Of a stretch of 64,000 nt of DNA, positions 57,696-64,000 are shown piece by piece. The DNA comes from Synechococcus sp. SB0662_bin_14. GTDB taxonomy: Bacteria > Cyanobacteriota > Cyanobacteriia > PCC-6307 > Cyanobiaceae. Position numbers and translations under genes: made by a program. Under the pieces are notes generated by a model. It made no database searches. It was not told the DNA's origin and worked only from the letters and a program-made list of their open reading frames with translations. The stretch lies in assembly GCA_009840445.1 (NCBI GenBank), contig VXNS01000082.1, forward strand, positions 20,124 to 84,123, given 5' to 3'. The stretch's first letter is position 1. The number at the start of each line of letters is the position of its first letter.

Positions 57696-58886
57696 GTGGG
57701 AGCGTTAAGAATTGGCGTGGTGGGCGCCGGCACCAGTGGCCTGACCCTGGCCGTCCTGCTGCAACGCCAAGGTCATGACGTGACCCTGTTCGAGCGGGCA
57801 GCGCAACCCCGCACCCAGGGATGCGGCATCCTGCTGATGAGCCGCGGGCTGGTGGCCCTGGATCAAGCGGGGCTCGGCAGGATCGTGGATGAACTGGTGG
57901 CAGCCGCCCAGCCCGTGCGGCGATTCTGCTTTCGTAACCTGCGCGGCGACCCCATCAGCAGCGAACCGGCCAACCAGAACTCATCCCGGCGCCCATCACT
58001 GCTGATCCGCCGCTCCGTGATTCTCAGCCGGCTCTGGTCAGCGTTTGACGCCACTGCCTTTTGTGGCGGCGCTACCCTGGAGACCGTTGATGTGCAACAG
58101 CCACGGGCTGGTTCAGGTGATCGCCCCCGGGTGGAGGCCACCTTCAATGATGGGCGCCATTGGTGTGGTGACCTGCTGATCGGCGCTGACGGTATCCATT
58201 CCGCCCTGGCTGCCGTGGTGGCGCCGGAACGCCGTCACCACTACCTGGGGGATCGGGTGTGGCGTGGGCTGGTGCAGGACGACCAATTCTGTTGCCAAGG
58301 AGACTTTATCGTCTATGCCCGTGGCCGCGGGATTTATGCCAACATCTTTGACCTGGGCCACGACGAGCAAGGGAAGGACTGGACCCACTGGGGCTTCTTT
58401 TGCGAAGAGCCCTATCCCGCGACGGCTGCCCTGCGCCGGCAGCGATTGGCCGAGCCGCCGCCGCCCGCCGAGGTGGGCAAGCTGCCAACCGACGTGCAGG
58501 CCCTTTTTGCCGCTACGCCCGCCACTTCACTGGTATGCAACTACTCCTTTGATATTGACTGCCTGCCGCGCCTGACATTGGGTCCGCTGGCATTGATTGG
58601 TGACGCCGCCCATGCCATGAGTTCCTCCCAGGCGCGGGGCATGTGTACCGGCCTGGAGGATGCCGGTGTATTGGCCGCAAGCATCGCGGCCCGTCCCGGT
58701 GATCCCCTTGCCGCCCTGGCGGCCTACGATAGGGAACGGCGTCCCGTTGTTCACGACTCCCAGCGGAGGAGCCGCCAGATCAGCGAACGCACAGGACGTC
58801 GCCGTTCGGTTGCGCAGCCAGCAGTTGGTCCAGCTTGGACTCCAGATAGCGGAGGAAGGGGACAGCGGACAGGGGACGGCCGGTGA
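57696..58886 (+). CDS. FAD-dependent monooxygenase (PHBH-like)
   Basis: Class A flavin hydroxylase of 396 residues from GTG 57696. Dinucleotide motif IGVVGAGTSGLTLAVLLQRQ, GADGIHSALAA (DG motif) and the FAD-binding PLALIGDAAHAMSSSQARGM are present, with LVGHDEQGKDWTHW between. Family members hydroxylate aromatics such as in quinone or salicylate pathways; the substrate here is open. The last ~35 residues (from about SERTGRRRSVAQ on) overlap the M32 peptidase gene on the other strand by 107 bases and may be spurious read-through after loss of the native stop. Confidence 0.8.
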   Translation: MGALRIGVVGAGTSGLTLAVLLQRQGHDVTLFERAAQPRTQGCGILLMSRGLVALDQAGLGRIVDELVAAAQPVRRFCFRNLRGDPISSEPANQNSSRRPSLLIRRSVILSRLWSAFDATAFCGGATLETVDVQQPRAGSGDRPRVEATFNDGRHWCGDLLIGADGIHSALAAVVAPERRHHYLGDRVWRGLVQDDQFCCQGDFIVYARGRGIYANIFDLGHDEQGKDWTHWGFFCEEPYPATAALRRQRLAEPPPPAEVGKLPTDVQALFAATPATSLVCNYSFDIDCLPRLTLGPLALIGDAAHAMSSSQARGMCTGLEDAGVLAASIAARPGDPLAALAAYDRERRPVVHDSQRRSRQISERTGRRRSVAQPAVGPAWTPDSGGRGQRTGDGR

Positions 58887-60321
58887 CCTGTTGCACCAGT
58901 TGCTCGGCGTTCACCCGACGCCCCAGCGGGTGGACATGGCGGCGGAGCCAGTCCAGGAGTCGGCTCTCCTCACTGGCCGCCACATGACCCTCGATGGGGC
59001 CGATCCCGGCTTCCATGGCCTCCGCCAACTGGGCGGAGATCAGGTGGCCCAGTGCATAGCTGGGGAAGTAACCAAACAGGCCTTCACTCCAATGCACGTC
59101 CTGCAGACAGCCCTCCCCCACGTGGGCCGGGGTGACGTGCAGATAGCGGGCCATATGGGCACACCAGCGCTCCGGCAGCTCGGCCACGGGCAGGTGGCGC
59201 TCCAGCAGATCCGTCTCCAACTCATAGCGCAGCAGCACGTGGAGGCAGTAGCTCAACTCACCGGCTTCCACCCGAATCAAGCCGGGGTCCAGGGGATTCA
59301 TGGCTGTCCAGAGACCGTCCGCCTCCCCCCAGGGGGTGGCGCCAACCGCCTCCGCAAAGCGTGGTGACCACACCTGGCTGAAGGCCCGGCCCCGGGCCAC
59401 GCGATTTTCCCAGAACAGGGACTGGCTCTCGTGGACCCCCATGGACGTGGGGGCCGCCAGGGGCAAGCCGAACCAGGGGCTCTCCCGCCCCGGCAGACCC
59501 TGGTCGTAGAGGCTATGGCCCCACTCATGGGCAGTGGCCAGAAACGCGCTGAGGGGTTGATGGGTCAGGGTGCGGCTGGTGATGCGGAAATCCTCGGGAC
59601 CCAAGTTGGTGGAGAAGGGATGGGGGGAACTGGCCAGCACACAACGCCGCTCGTCAAAGCCCCAGGACTTCAACAACTGCCCACAGAGGGAACGCTGCGC
59701 CGCTTGGCCCAGGGTCCATTGGGGCGCTGCCAGGCGCGACGTGCTGCGGACCCGTTCCACCAGTTCCGGCAGCCGTTGCCGCAGTGGGGCAAACAACTGC
59801 TCCAGCCGTTGATGGCTGATGTCCGGTTCAAAGGGTTGGGCCAGGGTTTCCCAGGGGGAGCGGGGCTCCGCCAACTGGCGCACCTGCTCCAGCCGCAGCC
59901 GGATCAACGCCTCCAGCGCCGGCGCAAAGGCGGGAAAATCCTGGTTGCGCTTGGCCTCCTGCCAAAGGCTGTAACCCCGGGCCTGGGCTGCCGCCAAGGC
60001 ATTGACCAGATCAGGGTCCAGGCGACACTGGCGCTCCCGCTGCTGCCGCATCAAGGCCAGATTCCGCTGCCAGTCCGCCTGGTGGTCAGGGGGAAGCTGG
60101 CTGAGGCCGGCCTCTGCCGCCGCCAGCAACTCCCCGTAGTGGCTGCTGGTTTGACGACTGTGGAGTTGTCCAGCCACCCAGGCAAGCTGCTCCCCACGCC
60201 AGGCCGCCCCGGCCGAGGGCATGGCCGTGTTTTGATCCCAATACAGGCAACTGCTGATGCTGGCCAGCACGTGGGTTTCCCGCTGGTGTTGACGGAGTTG
60301 ATCAAAGGCTGCTGTGGACAA
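58780..60321 (-). CDS. Carboxypeptidase, M32 family (Taq type)
   Basis: Metal-dependent carboxypeptidase, 513 residues. Zinc motif HEWGH in LATAHEWGHSLYDQGLPG, downstream metal ligand segment MGVHESQSLFWENRV, and family signatures RRCVLASSPHPFSTNLGPED and LGHLISAQLAEAME. Begins at ATG 60321 with MSTAAFDQLRQHQRETHVLA, normal for the family. No signal peptide, so cytosolic peptide turnover is expected. Confidence 0.93.
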   Translation of the reverse strand: MSTAAFDQLRQHQRETHVLASISSCLYWDQNTAMPSAGAAWRGEQLAWVAGQLHSRQTSSHYGELLAAAEAGLSQLPPDHQADWQRNLALMRQQRERQCRLDPDLVNALAAAQARGYSLWQEAKRNQDFPAFAPALEALIRLRLEQVRQLAEPRSPWETLAQPFEPDISHQRLEQLFAPLRQRLPELVERVRSTSRLAAPQWTLGQAAQRSLCGQLLKSWGFDERRCVLASSPHPFSTNLGPEDFRITSRTLTHQPLSAFLATAHEWGHSLYDQGLPGRESPWFGLPLAAPTSMGVHESQSLFWENRVARGRAFSQVWSPRFAEAVGATPWGEADGLWTAMNPLDPGLIRVEAGELSYCLHVLLRYELETDLLERHLPVAELPERWCAHMARYLHVTPAHVGEGCLQDVHWSEGLFGYFPSYALGHLISAQLAEAMEAGIGPIEGHVAASEESRLLDWLRRHVHPLGRRVNAEQLVQQVTGRPLSAVPFLRYLESKLDQLLAAQPNGDVLCVR

Positions 60322-60448
60322 GGTGCAGTGGTTGACGGAGATGGATCTTGTCTAGCTGAGTGCTGGCTGTGGCAACAGTGAATTGAGAGGAGTGCGGCCC
60401 AAGCGGTTGCCTGCCCCTTAGCGTCTGTATTGTTCCCCGGCGTCTGCC

Positions 60449-61048
60449 GTGAGCCCCCTCACCCAACCCCTGGCTCGCTTGATCCAACAGTTTGAGCGCC
60501 TGCCGGGGATTGGTCCCCGCACCGCCCAACGCCTCTCCTTATATCTGCTCCGCCAGCCCCAGGAGCAGCTTGAGGCTTTTGCCGAAGCCCTGCTGACGGC
60601 CAAGCGCCGTGTGGGCCAGTGTGAGCAGTGTTTCCACCTGGCGACGGCCCCGCTCTGCGACATCTGCCGGGATCAACGCCGCCGCCACAACCAGATTTGT
60701 GTGGTGGCGGAGTCCAGGGATCTGCTGGCACTGGAGCGCAGTGGGGAGTTTCACGGGGTCTATCACGTGTTGGGTGGGATCATCTCCCCCATGGACGGTG
60801 TGACACCGGACATGCTCACGGTGCAGGCCCTCATCCAGCGCATCAGCCGCAACCCGGTTGAGGAAGTGATCCTGGCCCTCACCCCCAGCGTGGAGGGGGA
60901 CACCACCAGCCTGTACCTGGCCGGTCTCATCCAGCCCTTCTGCCCCGTCAGCCGCATCGCCTACGGCCTGCCCATGGGGAGTGAACTGGAATTTGCCGAC
61001 GCGGTAACCCTGGCCCGGGCTTTGGAAGGTCGCCAGAGGATGGGCTGA
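60449..61048 (+). CDS. recR: Recombination protein RecR
   Basis: Helps RecF and RecO load RecA at gaps. Helix-hairpin-helix [18 protein letters not shown], zinc finger [16 protein letters not shown], Toprim domain [35 protein letters not shown] and [19 protein letters not shown]. 199 residues from GTG 60449; family length is about 200. Confidence 0.96.
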   Translation: MSPLTQPLARLIQQFERLPGIGPRTAQRLSLYLLRQPQEQLEAFAEALLTAKRRVGQCEQCFHLATAPLCDICRDQRRRHNQICVVAESRDLLALERSGEFHGVYHVLGGIISPMDGVTPDMLTVQALIQRISRNPVEEVILALTPSVEGDTTSLYLAGLIQPFCPVSRIAYGLPMGSELEFADAVTLARALEGRQRMG

Positions 61049-61060
61049 ATCCCGTCAGGA

Positions 61061-61495
61061 TCAATCGCCGGCCAGCAGGCTGCGTTTGGAGATCACCTGC
61101 AGACAGGTGCCTTGGCGCTCCACCACGAACACCTCCTCGTCCACCTGCAAGGGGATGGTGGGGTCGCTGTTCAGTGCGGCCCAGCTTTGACCCCGCCAGC
61201 GCACACGCCACCGCTCCGGCTGGGCCTCGGCCGAGAGCACCACGGCTGTGCCCAGGTCATGGTCCGTGTCTCCGCCGCCTGGTTGGGGTTTGCGGCCGAT
61301 GCGCAGTGCGGCGAACAGCAGCAGTCCCACCACCACAAACAGGACGACCTGGGCCGTCAAGGCCGTGGATGGCAGGAAACCCGTCAGCACGGCCAGGGCC
61401 AGGGCCGCCAGCAGGGCTTCCAGGAGACCGTCCAGATCCACCCCCGCCAGGGTGAGTAGGAGGAGAACCAGCACCAGACCAAGCCAGATCACCAT
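61061..61495 (-). CDS. NfeD-like membrane protein
   Basis: 144 residues: hydrophobic N-terminal segments (IWLGLVLVLLLLTLAGVDLD; LLEALLAALALAVLTGFLPS; AQVVLFVVVGLLLFAALRIG) and a C-terminal beta-barrel (OB-like) domain, GTAVVLSAEAQPERWRVRWR, QVDEEVFVVERQG. NfeD proteins pair with SPFH/stomatin proteins in membrane microdomains; the SPFH gene is divergent, 80 bases away. Confidence 0.87.
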   Translation of the reverse strand: MVIWLGLVLVLLLLTLAGVDLDGLLEALLAALALAVLTGFLPSTALTAQVVLFVVVGLLLFAALRIGRKPQPGGGDTDHDLGTAVVLSAEAQPERWRVRWRGQSWAALNSDPTIPLQVDEEVFVVERQGTCLQVISKRSLLAGD

Positions 61496-61575
61496 GGCGG
61501 GTCAGCAAGCAACATCACGGGAAACATGGCAAGAACCATAGGCTGAGCCTGACACCACCGCAGCCCCTGGTCGAC

Positions 61576-62517
61576 ATGAACTCCCTGGCTTTTGCGCCCC
61601 TGCTCCTGGCCGTCCTGCTGGGCTTGCGCAGTCTCCGCATCACCCGGCAGGGCAACTCCGTCCTGGTTGAGCGTCTGGGCACATTCAGCCGCACCCTCGC
61701 ACCGGGCATCAACGTTGTCGTGCCGTTCCTGGAGAAGGAGGTGTCCAGCCAGTCCCTCAAGGAGCGGGTGCTGGACGTGCCGCCTCAACCCTGCATTACC
61801 AAGGACAACGTGGCCATCTCCGTGGATGCGGTGATCTACTGGCAACTGGTTGACCACTTCAAGAGCTATTACGCCGTCCTGAACATGGAAACCGCGCTGG
61901 TGAACCTGGTGCTCACCCAGATCCGCTCCGAGGTGGGCCTCATGGACCTGGATCAGACGTTCAGCGCCCGCCAGGCCATCAACGACCGCCTGTTGCAGGA
62001 GTTGGATGCGGCAACAGATCCCTGGGGCATCAAGGTGACCCGGGTGGAATTGCGGGAGCTTCTTCCCTCCCCCGGCGTGACGGCGGCCATGGAAAAACAG
62101 ATGACGGCGGAGCGTCGCAAACGGGCCACCATCCTGGATTCCGAAGGGGAGCAGGAGGCCGCCATCAACGTGGCCCGTGGTCGTGCCGAGGCGCTGGTGC
62201 TGGAGAAGGAGGCGGAGAGCAGGGCCGTGGTGATCAACGCGGAAGCCCAGAGCAAGGCTGTGGTGATCGATGCGGAGGCTACGGCTCAGCAGCAAAAGCT
62301 GTTGGCCGAAGCCCGAGGGCAGGCCGCCGCCACCTTGGCAGAGGTGCTGGAGAGGCATCCCACGGCAGCGGAGGCGCTACGGCTCCTGTTGGCCAAAGAC
62401 TGGATGACCATGGGGGAGCAACTGGCCCATGCCAAGGCCGGCAGCGTGCTGATGGTGGATCCCCAGAGCCCTGCCTCCCTGCTGGCGGCGCTGAAGGATT
62501 TGCAGCAGAAATCCTGA
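61576..62517 (+). CDS. SPFH/band 7 (stomatin-like) protein
   Basis: Membrane microdomain protein of 313 residues. N-terminal anchor LAFAPLLLAVLLGLRSLRIT, then the band-7 domain (LVERLGTFSRTLAPGINVVV, VPPQPCITKDNVAISVDAVI-YW, AIRQALNDRL-type VFSARQAINDRLLQELDAA), and a coiled-coil C-terminus rich in Ala, Glu and Lys (SRAVVINAEAQSKAVVIDAE). ATG 61576. Pairs with the divergent NfeD-like gene. Confidence 0.92.
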   Translation: MNSLAFAPLLLAVLLGLRSLRITRQGNSVLVERLGTFSRTLAPGINVVVPFLEKEVSSQSLKERVLDVPPQPCITKDNVAISVDAVIYWQLVDHFKSYYAVLNMETALVNLVLTQIRSEVGLMDLDQTFSARQAINDRLLQELDAATDPWGIKVTRVELRELLPSPGVTAAMEKQMTAERRKRATILDSEGEQEAAINVARGRAEALVLEKEAESRAVVINAEAQSKAVVIDAEATAQQQKLLAEARGQAAATLAEVLERHPTAAEALRLLLAKDWMTMGEQLAHAKAGSVLMVDPQSPASLLAALKDLQQKS

Positions 62518-62549
62518 GCACGCCGCCTCCCCTGCCCAACTGAGCCCCC

Positions 62550-63473
62550 ATGCCCAGCCCCTATCGCGCCATTCCCCCCCAACAGCGCCTGCCCCAGTGG
62601 CTGCAGCGTCCCCTGGGCACTGCGTCCCAACTGGCCCAGGTGCAGGACCAGATCCGCAGCCTGCGCCTCAACACCATCTGTGAACAGGGACGCTGCCCCA
62701 ATCGGGGGGAATGCTACGCCGCGGGAACCGCCACCTTCCTTCTGGGGGGATCCATTTGCACCCGCAGTTGTGCATTTTGCCAAGTCCACAAGGGCCAGGC
62801 GCCCCAGCCGCTGGATGGCGGGGAAGCGGAGCGGGTGGCGGCGGCGGTGGCCAATTTGGGATTGCGCTACGTGGTGCTCACCGCAGTGGCGCGAGACGAC
62901 CAGCCCGATCACGGCGCGGGTCTGTTTGTGGAGACCATGGCGGCCATCCGCCGCCATGACGCCACCGTGGCCATCGAGGTGCTGACACCTGACTTCTGGG
63001 GTGGGCAACGGCAGCTTGTAGCGGCCCACGAAGCCCAGCGCCAGCGGTTGGCCATGGTGCTGGCGGCCCGGCCGGTGTGCTTCAACCACAATCTGGAAAC
63101 CGTGGAACGGCTCCAACGTCAGGTGCGGCGTGGCGCCCAATACGACCGCTCCTTGGGGCTTCTGGCCCTGAGCAAACAACTGGCGCCGGAGATTCCCACC
63201 AAATCCGGGCTGATGCTGGGGCTGGGGGAGAGTGAAGCCGAGGTGCTGGCCACCCTCCGGGATCTGCGCCGTGTGGACTGTGATCGCGTCACCATTGGTC
63301 AGTACATGCGCCCCTCCCTGGACCAACTCCCCGTGGAGCGCTACTGGACGCCGGCGGATTTCCAGCGCCTGGGCCGGGCCGCCCGGGCCATGGGCTTTCG
63401 TCAGGTGCGCAGTGGCCCCCTGGTGCGCAGCAGCTACCACGCCCACAGCAGTGAGCCTCTGGTTAATGTCTGA
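62550..63473 (+). CDS. lipA: Lipoyl synthase
   Basis: Radical-SAM enzyme inserting sulfur into octanoyl groups to make lipoyl, needed by the pyruvate dehydrogenase E2 at the left edge. Auxiliary cluster [12 protein letters not shown] and radical-[11 protein letters not shown] are visible; [38 protein letters not shown] and the C-terminal RSSYHAHSS follow. 307 residues from ATG 62550. Follows the SPFH gene by 32 bases. Confidence 0.96.
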   Translation: MPSPYRAIPPQQRLPQWLQRPLGTASQLAQVQDQIRSLRLNTICEQGRCPNRGECYAAGTATFLLGGSICTRSCAFCQVHKGQAPQPLDGGEAERVAAAVANLGLRYVVLTAVARDDQPDHGAGLFVETMAAIRRHDATVAIEVLTPDFWGGQRQLVAAHEAQRQRLAMVLAARPVCFNHNLETVERLQRQVRRGAQYDRSLGLLALSKQLAPEIPTKSGLMLGLGESEAEVLATLRDLRRVDCDRVTIGQYMRPSLDQLPVERYWTPADFQRLGRAARAMGFRQVRSGPLVRSSYHAHSSEPLVNV

Positions 63474-64000
63474 CTAATACGAGCTGTTCCGGGCAGACAA
63501 AGGGGGAGTTGATGATCGCGGATGGTCCTGCGCAACCGATGCCAACCGCCCTTGCCATCCGTTATGGGGAAGAACACTTGGTGCGGCATCAGGGAGCGCT
63601 GGCCATGGTCGGTGTCCAGGGATCACATGGCGATCCGCTGCTTGCTGCCAGGCACCAGCGCGACGCTTTGCAGTGAACCCCTGGCATGGATGGTTCCGGG
63701 ACCCGGCAACGTCTTCAACTCGGCGAGACGCAACACCGCACCTAGCCAAGTTGCCAAACTCTGGCTATTGTCCATGGAGCCTTCTTCCTGCTACCCCACC
63801 AATGCACTGGTTCATGTTTGGTAAGATCACCGCCCCATGGTTTCGGGTGTGGCCATGGGAAGCAGGGCAGTGCGCCGCGGTTTCAGTACAGTGGCTGGAG
63901 AAAGGATTAGGAAGGGGTGAAGATGGTTCCAATAGGGAGTTGCCTCAACCCGGTAAGCTTTCTGCTATAATCGGATCGGATCGGATCGGATCGGATCGGA
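63474..64000. other. No gene recognised at right end
   Basis: Frames on both strands are open but show no known domain. A plus-strand frame from ATG 63512 (MIADGPAQPMPTALAIRYGE) reads protein-like for 54 codons and then stops. A possible -10 box TATAAT lies at 63966, with TTGCCT 20 bases upstream at 63940, suggesting a promoter reading rightward. Whatever it serves lies beyond the window. Confidence 0.45.
63971..64000. repeat. TCGGA tandem repeat at window end
   Basis: Six perfect copies of TCGGA run to the last base of the window, directly after the TATAAT box. The repeat may continue further. Its position where a transcript would begin suggests a variable promoter or leader, or an assembly end. 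Confidence 0.9.

Overview
The window is GC-rich cyanobacterial chromosome, most like the marine picocyanobacteria (Synechococcus/Cyanobium/Prochlorococcus type). Diagnostic genes are psbU, psb27, petG, a probable petL, ndhE/ndhG, btpA, chlM, the cyanobacterial VKOR-thioredoxin fusion, DUF2854 and DUF4346 proteins, GuaB3 and a B12-dependent ribonucleotide reductase. Several blocks (guaB3-trxA-LOG-hisH-rsmD-petG; hemC-sigA-priA-argB-DUF2854-ssb-cobK-cutA-pfkB-purA-psb27-proS) look like the picocyanobacterial order as I remember it. Gene decay, an IS982 copy and foreign-looking genes would fit a host-associated member such as the sponge symbiont Candidatus Synechococcus spongiarum; that assignment is inference only.

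Layout. 1-8784: minus-strand metabolic genes (pyruvate dehydrogenase E2, scpB, ilvA, an exported MTA/SAH-deaminase-like amidohydrolase, an ABC exporter, ridA, prfC). 8870-18000: nrdJ with a terminator hairpin, tRNA-Ser, a gene-poor stretch, a tiny Trp-rich membrane protein, then guaB3-trxA-LOG-hisH-rsmD, petG, tRNA-Arg and an ABC-F ATPase. 18200-27335: psbU, nadB, VKOR, a His-rich exported protein, btpA, rimO, a chrA remnant, probable petL, DUF4346, a COG3146 protein and an NSS transporter. 27340-30215 is decayed accessory DNA: a twice-frameshifted GNAT gene, a frameshifted coiled-coil gene and a degenerate IS982 element ending 35 bases before chlM. 30250-45931 is conserved core. 45932-50182 is an iron-homeostasis block: irpA-like imelysin, irpB-like di-heme protein, a Crp-type regulator, a 33-residue Cys/Lys-rich ORF and ferritin, with GATAA/TTATC-type palindromes and repeats in its intergenic regions. 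50179-63473 holds nadA, nadK, a possible toxin module, ndhG-ndhE without ndhA-ndhI, a YbdK-type ligase, an FAD hydroxylase, an M32 peptidase, recR, an NfeD/SPFH pair and lipA. The last 527 bases have no recognisable gene and end in a TCGGA tandem repeat.

Connections. nadB, nadA and nadK cover NAD synthesis and phosphorylation; lipA supplies the lipoyl group used by the E2 protein at the left edge; cobK (cobalamin) serves nrdJ; chlM and hemC belong to tetrapyrrole synthesis; psbU, psb27, petG, petL, btpA and ndhG/E serve photosynthetic membranes. Many start codons appear to be GTG or TTG, so N-termini are often uncertain.
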